From Myxococcales bacterium (GTDB taxonomy: Bacteria > Myxococcota_A > Polyangia > Polyangiales > Polyangiaceae), in NCBI GenBank assembly GCA_016712525.1, contig JADJQX010000001.1:1116001-1180000 (forward strand): 64,000 bases of DNA. Reading direction: 5' to 3'. The notes under the pieces were generated by a model. It saw only the letters and a program-made list of their open reading frames with translations. It was not told the DNA's origin and made no database searches. The translations under genes and the position numbers were made by a program. Every line of letters begins with the position of its first letter. Within the stretch, counting starts at the first letter, position 1. Below, one piece after another: positions 50,224 to 58,662 of this stretch.

Positions 50224-52263
50224 ATGGACAATCGGCAAATCTCGGCGCGCGACGGCAGCTTCTACCTCTTCGCCGACTGGCAGGGCGTCACGCGGATCGC
50301 CTTCCCCGGCGACAAGATCAAGACCGACGCCGGCCTCGATCGTCCCAACGAAGAGAAGCCCATCGTCCTCCGCCCGAACGGCAACGTGTGGCTCGACTAC
50401 GCGACCGACGTCGACCCGGTGGCCTTGAAGAAGGTCCCTCCTGCGGCGAACAGCCACCACAGCCCAGACCCCCTCGGGGGCCCCGACCTCGTCGTGGCTC
50501 ACGACGGACGATCGGTGAAGGTGCACGGCGAGGAGCTGCCGCTCGTCCCGGAGGGGGCACCGCTCGAGCTCGGAGGCACGAGCCGACGGCGCCTCGTGTT
50601 CGCGGTCGTCTCGTACGTCGCCTTCGCGGACGGCTCGCTCGTCGTGCTGGGGCGCGCCGACAAGCAGCCGATTGCGGCCCTGATAGCTCGGGAAGCGGAC
50701 GGCCGCGGGCGCGTCGTGTGGTGCAAGCACGTCGAGCGTTTGCCGAACGGCGAGGCCAACGCGTACCGCCGCGGGTCGTCCATCGCGCTCGCCGATCACG
50801 ACATGGTGAACGAGGTCGCGTGGCTCTGCGAGGTGCGCGACGATGGCTCCGCGACGACGACCCACACCCACGCCGTGGCAGGGCCGTGGGTTCACGACGA
50901 GCTCGTGTGGTGGCAACCCGACGCGGGCACGGTGTGCTGCGGCCCCGAGCTCGGACGTGCCTCGGAGACGTACACGCTTCCCGACGAGCACGCAGGTCAA
51001 GGCCGACTCTTGCTCGTGCCAGGGCGTAGGCTCTTCCTCCCTTGGCACGGGGTCTCGTTGCTCGATCTTACGCCTGCCAAAAAGGGCAAGGCGGAGATGT
51101 CGCGCAAACACAAGGCCGCCGACGAGCCCATGTACAAGGCCGCTTCGGCGCTGCTCCGCCCCCTTCGAGAGGGTATGGCGCGGCGTGGGGTGGCGGTGCT
51201 CTGGCGCGGCGTCGTTCGGAGCGGAAAGCGTGTCGAGCCGAGCGTGCACCTGCGGGGCCCGAGCGATCTCGTCGCCCACCTCCTCGCGTCGGCGCTCCAG
51301 CATGGCGGCAAAGCGGCCTTGGCCGGCGTCGGTGTGAGCAGCGTGTCGGTCCTCGGGGGCAGCAATTACGACGAGATCCTGAAACCACGCGCGCCCACCA
51401 CCACGCACGACCTGCGCGAGCTCTTCGCCATGTTGGACGCCGCGGGGCTCAACCGCGCGACCGTGTGCGCGCCGTTGCCCTACCTCCCGACACGCGCCGC
51501 GCAAGACAACGTCGACTTGCCTTGGAGCCGAGAGGCCGAGGCGCTCCTCATGGCGATGGTCCTCTCCGGCATTCGAGGCGAATCTGGCGAGACGGTCCCA
51601 CCCGCGACCCCCGAGGCGCTCGCGGCGATCGTTCCGCTCCTTCGAGACGATCCGAGCATGTGGAAGGCCGGGATCTCGAGCTCCGCCGCGGCGCAGTTCC
51701 TCGCGTTCACGGGATATCGCCAGTTCGGGGCCGAGGCCATCGCGCCGCTCATGAGCCTGCTCGAGGCGTTGAACCCGACATTTCCCGGCGAGGTGAAGAA
51801 GGCCCTCGGGCTCCCGTTCACGCCGTACGTTCCCCCGGTCGTGCCCGAGGCGCCGCTCGACGCCGACGAGGCCAAGGTCGTCGCCTCGCTCGAGGCCGCG
51901 CTCGTGAAGCTCGGTCTCGATCCGAAGACGTCGCGCGAGGGGCGCGGGTGGTACCGCTCGACCCTCGACGGGTTCAACCTACAAGCCGGTCTCCACGACG
52001 ACGACGTTCGTGTCGTGGGCACGCTCTGCAAAACGGACACGGACGTGAACCTCACCAAGCTCATGGCACGCATCAAGGCGGCCAACGCGTCGAAGCCCGC
52101 CGCGCGCTTCTTCGAGTCCGACGGGTACGTCCACGTGAGGGCCTCGTGCACCATGGCGGAGGCTACGACCGAGCGGCTCGAGGCCCTCGTTGCGCAGTGC
52201 CGCGCAGCCCTCGCGTCCGAGCAGGGAGCCGCGCTCGCCCGGGAGTACCGAACCTCCGAGTGA
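50224..52263 (+). CDS. Large protein of unknown function
   Basis: The 679-residue cytosolic product starts MDNRQISARDGSFYLFADWQ with GGAGG 6 nt before the ATG. The N-terminal half (1-290) is strand-rich and may be a propeller (GNVWLDYATDVD, FADGSLVVLGRADK, HDELVWWQPDAG). The middle (300-560) is helical, and the C-terminal part (EGRGWYRSTLDGFNLQAGLH, then RFFESDGYVHVRA) looks like a separate alpha/beta domain. No family is recognised. Copy 2 of the 105-bp element begins 13 nt after the stop. Confidence 0.78.
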   Translation: MDNRQISARDGSFYLFADWQGVTRIAFPGDKIKTDAGLDRPNEEKPIVLRPNGNVWLDYATDVDPVALKKVPPAANSHHSPDPLGGPDLVVAHDGRSVKVHGEELPLVPEGAPLELGGTSRRRLVFAVVSYVAFADGSLVVLGRADKQPIAALIAREADGRGRVVWCKHVERLPNGEANAYRRGSSIALADHDMVNEVAWLCEVRDDGSATTTHTHAVAGPWVHDELVWWQPDAGTVCCGPELGRASETYTLPDEHAGQGRLLLVPGRRLFLPWHGVSLLDLTPAKKGKAEMSRKHKAADEPMYKAASALLRPLREGMARRGVAVLWRGVVRSGKRVEPSVHLRGPSDLVAHLLASALQHGGKAALAGVGVSSVSVLGGSNYDEILKPRAPTTTHDLRELFAMLDAAGLNRATVCAPLPYLPTRAAQDNVDLPWSREAEALLMAMVLSGIRGESGETVPPATPEALAAIVPLLRDDPSMWKAGISSSAAAQFLAFTGYRQFGAEAIAPLMSLLEALNPTFPGEVKKALGLPFTPYVPPVVPEAPLDADEAKVVASLEAALVKLGLDPKTSREGRGWYRSTLDGFNLQAGLHDDDVRVVGTLCKTDTDVNLTKLMARIKAANASKPAARFFESDGYVHVRASCTMAEATTERLEALVAQCRAALASEQGAALAREYRTSE

Positions 52264-52276
52264 GCCCGTCCCCCGC

Positions 52277-52380
52277 GTGACGACTTTCTCTCGCCGACCC
52301 CCTGGTAGCCCCTTGGAATCGTTTCATTGACGCAAAAGTCCGGGCGCTCGGACTTTTGCGTCATTTGCGTCAATTTCGGG
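52277..52380 (+). repeat. 105-bp dispersed palindromic element, copy 2
   Basis: The ends are the same as in copy 1 (GTGACGACTTTCTCTCGCC to CAATTTCGGG). The palindrome has 15-bp arms (52328-52342 and 52349-52363). Its arm interior differs from that of copy 1 but is still complementary. Confidence 0.85.
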
Positions 52381-52425
52381 CTCTCGACCGAGGAGCGCGG
52401 GCCGAAGCGGACTATCGTCTAGCCC

Positions 52426-53301
52426 GTGAGCTCAGAAGCGTCGCGTTCGAGCGTGAGGCCATCGAAGCGCCCGAGACGCACACGACGCTGGATCGGGGGA
52501 GCCCTCGTAGCACTGACGGCGACCACGGGCCTCTACGCGTTCGCCGTGGAGCCGCGCTGGGTCGAGGTGACACGGCCGAACCTGCCTCCGGTCGGACGCG
52601 CAGGCGCACGAAACGACGTGGATCACGTCGGGCCGAGCGCGCTCCGCGTGCTTCATCTCTCGGACCTTCACGGCAGCACCCCGGGCCCACGCGAAGCTGC
52701 CGTATTGGCTACGATCGCTCACGAGAAGCCCGACCTCGTGGTGTTGACGGGGGACACCTGCGACACCGGTCGCTTCGGTCCGTACGCGAGCTTCTTGAGC
52801 GCGCTGCACGCGCCGCTCGGGGTCTTCGCGGTGGACGGAAACTGGGAGCACTGGCGCCCGTCCGAGGACGAGGCCGCGACGCTCCGAAGCGCCGGCATCA
52901 CCCTGCTCGTCAACGAGGCCCGAAGGCTGCGCGACGATCTCTGGATCGTGGGCTTCGACGACGAGACCGGCGGCAGCCCCGACGCGGACAAGGCGCTTCG
53001 GAGCGTCCCCGCCGGTGTTACCACCCTCGCGCTCATGCACTCGCCCGCGTTCTTCGATAGCGTCGCCGGGCGCGTCACGTTCGCGCTCGCCGGTCACACG
53101 CACGGAGGCCAGGTGCGCGTGCCCGGGCTCGGACCCCTCTGGTTGCCTCCGGGGAGCGGGCGCTACGTCGCCGGCACTTACGAGGACCGTGGCTCGTCGT
53201 TGTACGTGAGCCGAGGCCTCGGCACGTCGATCCTGCCCGTGCGCTTCTTCGCGCGCCCCGAGCTCGCCCTCGTCACGCTCTCGATGCCCGTGGTGCGGTG
53301 A
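52426..53301 (+). CDS. Metallophosphoesterase (YaeI-like)
   Basis: The 291-residue product has a basic N-terminus and one transmembrane helix (WIGGALVALTATTGLYAFAV), then a calcineurin-type phosphoesterase. The metal and catalytic motifs in order are LSDLHGS, LTGDTCD, DGNWEHW, LMHSPAFF and AGHTHGGQ. It is closest to the YaeI/YkuE group that acts at the membrane surface, possibly on lipids or nucleotides. The start is GTG 52426. It is flanked on both sides by direct copies of the 105-bp element. Confidence 0.9.
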   Translation: MSSEASRSSVRPSKRPRRTRRWIGGALVALTATTGLYAFAVEPRWVEVTRPNLPPVGRAGARNDVDHVGPSALRVLHLSDLHGSTPGPREAAVLATIAHEKPDLVVLTGDTCDTGRFGPYASFLSALHAPLGVFAVDGNWEHWRPSEDEAATLRSAGITLLVNEARRLRDDLWIVGFDDETGGSPDADKALRSVPAGVTTLALMHSPAFFDSVAGRVTFALAGHTHGGQVRVPGLGPLWLPPGSGRYVAGTYEDRGSSLYVSRGLGTSILPVRFFARPELALVTLSMPVVR

Positions 53302-53364
53302 GGTTCGGCCCGGTGAAGCGCTCGATCGGCGCCGGCGGCGAGGCCTCGAGGGTCGGTCGCCCTC

Positions 53365-53468
53365 ATGACGACTTTCTCTCGCCGACCCCCAGGTAACCCT
53401 TCGGAATCGTTTCATTGACGCGCAAAATTGGGCGCCCCATTTTGCGCGTCATTTGCGTCAATTTCGGG
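53365..53468 (+). repeat. 105-bp dispersed palindromic element, copy 3
   Basis: The palindrome (53416-53451) has 18-bp arms with one mismatch; the flanks match copies 1 and 2. It starts 63 nt after the phosphoesterase stop, in the same orientation. Confidence 0.85.
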
Positions 53469-53588
53469 CCTCTCCGGGGGCTCGCGCGGGAGCCCTCGTG
53501 GGGCGGCGACGAGGCACGAAGGCACGTGGCGCGTGGGCGCGTGGGGCTTCGATTGACGAGCCCTCCACCGCGGGCGAAGGATGCGCCC

Positions 53589-54632
53589 ATGCTGCTTCGT
53601 ACGACGCTCGGTCGCGGTCTCGCGCTCGCCTCGCTCGGCCTCTGGGGTGCGAGCCTCGGGTGCACGCCGCGCACACCCACGACGACCCCCGCCGCGGCCA
53701 CGACGGCCTCGACCGCGAGCCCGAAGCCCGAGGCGCGCCCGTGTTTCGTCGTGCAGGGAGGTGGCGCGCTCCGCGAGGCCGACGCGAAGAAGATGCTCGC
53801 CACGCTCGTCGCGAACGTGCACCTGTCACCGGCCGACGAGGCGCTGCGGAGCCCGAAGTCCCTCGAGGACGTGCGCGCCATCGTGAAGCGCGATCTCGTC
53901 TACTTCTACCCGCAGGCCGCGGCCTTCGCGCGGTCGCTCGGTACGCGTGACGGTACCTTCGCCGAGGCGCAGGTGAGCCTCTTGCTCGGCGACGCGATGC
54001 TCGTGGCGTCGCAGGCGCTCACGAACCAAGAGGCGCTCGTGGGCGTGCACCTCCGCGTCGCGCGGGCGAGCCTCGCGGTCGAGGGCGATACGCAGACGAC
54101 GGACCGAGGCCGCACGCTCGCGGGCCTCGTGCGCGCCGTGGAGGAGGGGAGCACGCTCGCCGACGCGCTCGGGATCGTGGCGCCCGAGTACGTGGCGAGG
54201 GGCGCCGAGCTCGTACGAAAGCTCACGAAGGACGCCCCGAACGATCCGCGCACCGCGCTCCTCCGCGCCGAGGTGCACCGCATGCGCGGCGAGTGGGCCG
54301 AGGTGGATCTCGCCCTCGCGAGCGCCGACGTGCCCGAGCGCGCGCCCGCCCTCTGTTACCTGAAGGCCATGGAGCCGCTCGAGCGAAACCGCGACGCGCG
54401 TGCGTCCGTCCTCGCGCTCCGTGCCTGCCTGAAGACGTTCCCGAAGGCGACGCGCGCCCAGGCCGCGCTCGTCATGATGGCGCAAGGCCCCGAACGCGGC
54501 GCACGCGAGCTCGAGCGCCTCAAGAAGATGGACGAGGACCACTACCTCGTCATGTTGCTCGCGCCCACGTTCGAGGCCGACCGCGAGATCACGCGCCTCA
54601 TGACCCACGCGGAGGCCCCCCGTGAGCCGTGA
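53589..54632 (+). CDS. Lipoprotein with helical repeat domain
   Basis: The 347-residue product has a lipoprotein signal ending GASLGC and a Thr/Ala linker. The mostly helical body (from about 60) has TPR-like pairs (DAMLVASQALTNQEALVGVH, LLRAEVHRMRGEWAEVDLAL, RASVLALRACLKTFPKATRA). AAGGA lies 8 nt before the ATG. It overlaps the next gene by 11 bp, so the two are cotranslated; the pair may work on the cell wall. Confidence 0.75.
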   Translation: MLLRTTLGRGLALASLGLWGASLGCTPRTPTTTPAAATTASTASPKPEARPCFVVQGGGALREADAKKMLATLVANVHLSPADEALRSPKSLEDVRAIVKRDLVYFYPQAAAFARSLGTRDGTFAEAQVSLLLGDAMLVASQALTNQEALVGVHLRVARASLAVEGDTQTTDRGRTLAGLVRAVEEGSTLADALGIVAPEYVARGAELVRKLTKDAPNDPRTALLRAEVHRMRGEWAEVDLALASADVPERAPALCYLKAMEPLERNRDARASVLALRACLKTFPKATRAQAALVMMAQGPERGARELERLKKMDEDHYLVMLLAPTFEADREITRLMTHAEAPREP

Positions 54633-56028
54633 GCCACACCTCGCGATCGCGCTCGTAGGGTATGCCGCGCTCACGCTCGTGGGGTGCGCCGCGCCCGCCG
54701 CTCCTCTGCCTCCACCCGAAGCGCCGCATGCCGCGCTCGCCCCGGCCGAGAGCGACGACGAGACGCCGATCCCCGAGCCCGCCATCCCCGACGACGAGCC
54801 CGAAGCCCCGAAGAAGTCCGAGCCCACGAAGCCGATCCCTGCGCCGCCTCCGCCCGCGGTGCCGCCCAAGAAGCCGAGCGACGCAACCCCGAAGCCCGCG
54901 GCTCCGTCGGCCGATCCGTGGCTCTCGCGCGCCTTCGAGCGAGGCGGGAAGGCCCTCCGCACGGTGCTCGCCGATCGCGAGAAGTACCGTTTTCAGGTGC
55001 TCTATGGCGCGGTGACGAAGTCCGAGGGCGGCAAGCCCGCGAGCCTCGAGCGGCACGGGTACTTCGCCGACGCCGAGTACTTCTTCCCCGCGAGCTCCAT
55101 GAAGGTGCCGCTCGCGCTCGCGAGCGTCGATCGTCTCCCTGCGCTCCGCCACGCGAAGCACCCGGCCCTCGGACGCGAGACGACGCTCGAGATCTTTCCC
55201 TCGTCGGGCCAGGGCACACCCTACGCGACGACCCTCGCGCGCGAGACGTGGCGCGCGCTCATCGTGTCGGACAACGCGTCGGCGAACCGCCTGCTCGCGT
55301 TCGCCGGGCACAAAGAGGCCCACGAGACGCTCTGGGGGCTCGGGCTCGCCTCGGCGCGCGTGCGCACGGGCTTCGCCACGGGGAACGAGATCGATCCGGC
55401 CACCGTGTCGCCGCGCATCGACATCGTCCCCAAAGACGGCCCGCGCGACACACTCCCGCCGCGCAAGAGCTCACTCACGCTCCCGGCGACACGTGCCCTC
55501 CGTCTCGAGGTCGGGAACGCAGTCGTGGTCGACGGGAAGCTCGTGAAGGCGCCCGCGTCGTTCGCCGACAAGAACGCCATGACGCTCCGTGATCTGCAGG
55601 ACACGCTCGTGCGCATCGTGCGCCCCGAGCTCCTCGGCGCGAAGCTCCCGAAGGACCAGGCGACTCCCGACGATCTCGCGTACGTGAAGGAGGCGCTCGG
55701 CACGCTCCCGAGCCAATCGGGGCTCCCCGGATACGACCGCAACGTGGTGGCCGACTACCGCCTCGACCCGTTCTTGCGCGGGCTCGAGCGGGTGCGCGCG
55801 CGCGGCAAATTCGAGGTGTACGCGAAGGTCGGCCAGGCGTACGGCTTTCTCACGACGAACGCGTACGTGGTCGAGAAGGCCACGGGGAAGGCGTTTTTCC
55901 TGGTCGCCACGGTGTACGCGAACCCGAACGAGGTCATCAACGACGACCTCTACGCGTACGACGACGTCGCGTTCCCCGCCCTCGCCGACGTGGCCGAGGC
56001 CGTAGCGCGCGAGGCATGGGGGGAGTGA
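54622..56028 (+). CDS. Class A beta-lactamase-like serine hydrolase lipoprotein
   Basis: The 468-residue product has a lipoprotein signal (LTLVGC, Cys22) and a 75-residue Pro/Glu/Lys linker. The hydrolase domain has Ser158-Ser-Met-Lys161 (FPASSMKVPLAL), the class A SDN motif at 216-218 (SDNASANRLL), and a KTG-like KVG (YAKVGQAYGF). A canonical omega-loop Glu was not identified, so beta-lactamase activity is doubtful. A peptidoglycan-linked role is possible. The start is GTG 54622 with GGAGG 6 nt upstream, inside the end of the TPR-like lipoprotein gene. Confidence 0.82.
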   Translation: MSREPHLAIALVGYAALTLVGCAAPAAPLPPPEAPHAALAPAESDDETPIPEPAIPDDEPEAPKKSEPTKPIPAPPPPAVPPKKPSDATPKPAAPSADPWLSRAFERGGKALRTVLADREKYRFQVLYGAVTKSEGGKPASLERHGYFADAEYFFPASSMKVPLALASVDRLPALRHAKHPALGRETTLEIFPSSGQGTPYATTLARETWRALIVSDNASANRLLAFAGHKEAHETLWGLGLASARVRTGFATGNEIDPATVSPRIDIVPKDGPRDTLPPRKSSLTLPATRALRLEVGNAVVVDGKLVKAPASFADKNAMTLRDLQDTLVRIVRPELLGAKLPKDQATPDDLAYVKEALGTLPSQSGLPGYDRNVVADYRLDPFLRGLERVRARGKFEVYAKVGQAYGFLTTNAYVVEKATGKAFFLVATVYANPNEVINDDLYAYDDVAFPALADVAEAVAREAWGE

Positions 56029-56060
56029 AGGGCGCGTAGAGGCTTTCGGAGTGGCTTCGA

Positions 56061-56618
56061 CTACCTCGCCCACAAGACCGCGAGGTCGAGCTCGATGGCG
56101 TCGAACGGGCGGACGCGCACCTTCTCTTCCCCCGAGAAGACGTCGACCACGCGGTAGGAGGGACCGTCGAGCGCGAGCACCTCGAGCGTGCGATCCTTCG
56201 GGTCCACGATCCAAAACCACGGCACGCCTTCGCGTTGGTACACCTTGCGTTTGTCGCCACGATCGAGCGCGGCCGTCGACGGAGAGAGCACCTCGCACAC
56301 CCAGTCCGGCGCGAGCGTGAGGTACGGCGCCTCGGGAACCTCGGGGAGGCGCTCGCGACGCCACCCCGCGAGATCGGGCACGAGCACATCGCCCCCGAGG
56401 TGCACCTCGGGCTCGTCGAGGAGGATCCAGCCTCCCGGCCCGTGACGCCCTCGTTTGAACGGTGGACCCAGCTCTTCCCCGAGCGCCGAGGCCGCGAGCG
56501 CGTGCGGCATCGCGGGCCTCGGGTGTGCGTGCAGCGTCCCGAGCACGAGCTGGCCCGTGACCCCCGCGGGGAGCGCGCAAATGTCGTCGTAGGTGGGAAC
56601 CTTCGCGGCGAGGCTCAT
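56061..56618 (-). CDS. Uma2 family endonuclease-like protein
   Basis: The 185-residue product is of the Uma2/DUF820 type with a PD-(D/E)XK-like core: VLVPDLAGWRRERLPEVPEA, PDWVCEVLSPSTAALDRGDK, then VPWFWIVDPKDRTLEV. Asp, Glu and Lys of the nuclease site are in place. AGGAG lies 4 nt before the ATG. Such genes are common singletons in myxobacteria and cyanobacteria; their role is unsettled. Confidence 0.9.
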   Translation of the reverse strand: MSLAAKVPTYDDICALPAGVTGQLVLGTLHAHPRPAMPHALAASALGEELGPPFKRGRHGPGGWILLDEPEVHLGGDVLVPDLAGWRRERLPEVPEAPYLTLAPDWVCEVLSPSTAALDRGDKRKVYQREGVPWFWIVDPKDRTLEVLALDGPSYRVVDVFSGEEKVRVRPFDAIELDLAVLWAR

Positions 56619-56710
56619 GACGCTCCTAAGGTACCACGCGCGCCGAATCGCGCCCTTTCACGCGGGGTGAGGAGCGAGGTCCGGAGGGAACGCGCCCGAC
56701 CCCCCTCTCG

Positions 56711-57322
56711 TCACCGCGGGGCCGCGCGTGGGGTGACTCCGGCGGCGACGAGGTCGACCACCTGGCGCACGTAGGCTGGGGTGAGCGGGGCGCGCTCGAG
56801 CAAGGCGCGGTGAAGGAGGGCACCCACGAGCGCGGCGAGGGCGACCTCGGGAGACACGGTGGGGCACCACTCGCCGCGCGCGCGCGCTCGTTCGACCATG
56901 GCCAGCGCCGCGGCCCTGGGCTTTCCCATCTCGCGCGCCGCGAACGCCGAGAGCTCGCTCGTCCCAGGATCGGCGAAGGCAGCGCGCGCGAGGCCCTCGC
57001 CGTGCGGCGTTCGCAGCAGACGGGCCACCTCCTCGGCGACGAGCTCGAGGTCCTTCCGCAGCGAGCCACGGTCGGAGAGCTTCTGCCCCACGTCGTTCGC
57101 GACACGCTCGAGCGCCGCCGCGATGAGCGCGTCACGCGACCCGAAGCGACGGTAGACGCTCGTCTTGTTCACCTCGGCCGCCCGCGCGATCCGCTCTACG
57201 CTCACGCCATCGACGCCGTGCTCGGCGATCTCCTCGAGGGTGCACGCGAGCACGGCCGCCTCGATCGGCTCGCCGCGGGGGCGCCCCGAGTCGCGCCGTA
57301 GCTTCTTCTTCGGTGGAGGCAC
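56711..57322 (-). CDS. TetR family regulator
   Basis: The 203-residue product has a basic arm (PPPKKKLRRDSGRPRG), a TetR helix-turn-helix (LEEIAEHGVDGVSVERIARA then NKTSVYRRFGSRDALIAAAL), and a ligand-binding helical part. The start is GTG 57322. It diverges from the TerB-Coq4 gene across 63 bp that hold a perfect palindrome, so it probably represses that gene and itself. Confidence 0.9.
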   Translation of the reverse strand: MPPPKKKLRRDSGRPRGEPIEAAVLACTLEEIAEHGVDGVSVERIARAAEVNKTSVYRRFGSRDALIAAALERVANDVGQKLSDRGSLRKDLELVAEEVARLLRTPHGEGLARAAFADPGTSELSAFAAREMGKPRAAALAMVERARARGEWCPTVSPEVALAALVGALLHRALLERAPLTPAYVRQVVDLVAAGVTPRAAPR

Positions 57323-57351
57323 CCCGCCATCCTAGCGCGTCTCGAGCCGGC

Positions 57352-57381
57352 TTGACATTGCAACTAGCGTTGCAATGCTAC
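57352..57381 (+). promoter_or_regulatory. Promoter and palindromic operator between TetR and TerB-Coq4 genes
   Basis: TTGACA (57352-57357) is a good -35 box; a weak -10 (about 57375-57381) follows. Between them lies the palindrome ATTGCAAC-TAGC-GTTGCAAT (57357-57376). A repressor bound there would block the polymerase. The start codon at 57386 is so close that the mRNA may have almost no leader. Confidence 0.65.
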
Positions 57382-57385
57382 AGGC

Positions 57386-58354
57386 ATGAACGGCGTCGCC
57401 TCCATCGAGCCTGGTGCCCTCGCTCGCGCGCTCGGCTTGTCGGCCGCGCAAGCCACTGCAGCGTTCGGGGCCATCGAGGAGGTCGCGCACGCCGACGGCG
57501 CCCTTGGTGCCCGCACGGCGCATCTCGTCGAGGCAGTCCGGCGCGCCCTCGACGTCACGTCCCCGACGGCGTCGGGGCCCACGGTCTCCGCGGCGTTCCC
57601 ATCACCCGGCATGCGGCGCGCCCTCGTCGACGCGCTCGTCCTCGTCGCGTGCATCGAGGGAGAGATCTCCGTCGCACGCGAGCGAGCCGTGCACGAGATC
57701 GGCAAGGAGCTCGGCGTGCGCTCCCCGTGGGTCGACCTCCTCCCCGCACTCCGCAAAGGCAAAGTGCTCACCATCAAGCGGGCGCTCGCCTCGCGCTCCC
57801 CCGACGCGCGGCGTCTCTTTCGCCGCACCTGGGAGGAAGAGGGATTGGCCGGCATGGCTCGGGCGCTCCTGTTCGTGCTCGGCCTTCACCGCAACGAAGC
57901 GCTCGCGGCCCGGTTTCACGCCCTCGCCGCGTGCCCCGAGGGCTCCTTCGGCCGCGCGGTGACCGACCACTTCCGCGAAAAGGGAATCACCTATCCGGGC
58001 GAGAAGAACGGCATTCCCGAACGCATGGTGCACCACGATCTCCTGCACGTCCTGAATGGCTACGACACCGACCCGGCGGGCGAGTGCGAGCTCGCCGCGT
58101 TCTACTGCGCGTTCGCCGAGGGCGAGGCGTTCACGTTCATCGTGATCGCGCTGGCCACGTTCCACCTCGGGCTACGCGTGAGCCCCGCGGTCGTCACGCC
58201 CGCGCGCGGCGCGTTCGACCCCGAGCGCGCGCTCGCCGCCTTCCTCCGCGGGCGCGCCGTGCAGGTCGACGTGATGGGCAAGTGGGACTACTGGGCGCTC
58301 ATGCCGCTTCCGATGCCCGAAGCGCGAGCACGGCTCGGGATCGCCGAGGCGTAG
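57386..58354 (+). CDS. TerB-like / Coq4-like two-domain protein
   Basis: The 322-residue product has an N-terminal helical part resembling TerB (AHADGALGARTAHLVEAVRR and CIEGEISVARERAVHEIGKE). The C-terminal domain (from about 150) has the exact Coq4 metal signature HDxxH(x11)E: His217-Asp218, His221, Glu233 in HDLLHVLNGYDTDPAGE. Coq4 proteins take part in ubiquinone formation, probably in decarboxylation/hydroxylation of the ring. No signal peptide is present. The gene is under the divergent TetR regulator, so induction by a small molecule is likely. Confidence 0.75.
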   Translation: MNGVASIEPGALARALGLSAAQATAAFGAIEEVAHADGALGARTAHLVEAVRRALDVTSPTASGPTVSAAFPSPGMRRALVDALVLVACIEGEISVARERAVHEIGKELGVRSPWVDLLPALRKGKVLTIKRALASRSPDARRLFRRTWEEEGLAGMARALLFVLGLHRNEALAARFHALAACPEGSFGRAVTDHFREKGITYPGEKNGIPERMVHHDLLHVLNGYDTDPAGECELAAFYCAFAEGEAFTFIVIALATFHLGLRVSPAVVTPARGAFDPERALAAFLRGRAVQVDVMGKWDYWALMPLPMPEARARLGIAEA

Positions 58355-58441
58355 CGCGCTCGGAGAGATCGTGACGAGCCAGCGTGGGCCGACAAGCTCA
58401 CGCCCGGGCGCGGCGAGAACGAATGACCGGCGAGAACGCCG

Positions 58442-58629
58442 ACGTCGTTCTCGTTTGGGGGCTGGGCGGTCCCCCTCTACGGACACGTGCGCTGCACGGA
58501 CGACATGGACATTCTCGTCCGGCTCACGGAGGAGAGCTCCCGCAAGGGGCCCTCATTCGCAACAAGAAGGCGGCGGGGCGCAACAAGGACCTCGCCGACG
58601 TCGAAGAGCTCGAGCGCGACCCGACGTAG
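58442..58629 (+). pseudogene. Decayed nucleotidyltransferase (MNT/AbiEii-like)
   Basis: One frame (58454-58550) reads FGGWAVPLYGHVRCTDDMDI, the GG-W and DxD site of minimal nucleotidyltransferases. Then a different frame (from 58552) reads LIRNKKAAGRNKDLADVEEL to a stop at 58629, which is the usual C-terminal end of such proteins. About 80-100 residues are missing between the two parts and the frame has shifted. It is a dead remnant in the 308-bp gap 58355-58662; no antitoxin-like partner is visible. Confidence 0.65.
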
Positions 58630-58662
58630 AGCGCGCAGAGCCTTCGCGCGCCACGGACGCGC

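Noticed and set aside
47263..51504. 1413-codon minus-strand frame
   Set aside because: It spans several well-supported genes on the other strand, including the GNAT and lipoprotein genes, and has no recognisable domain. It is the longest artefact in the window.
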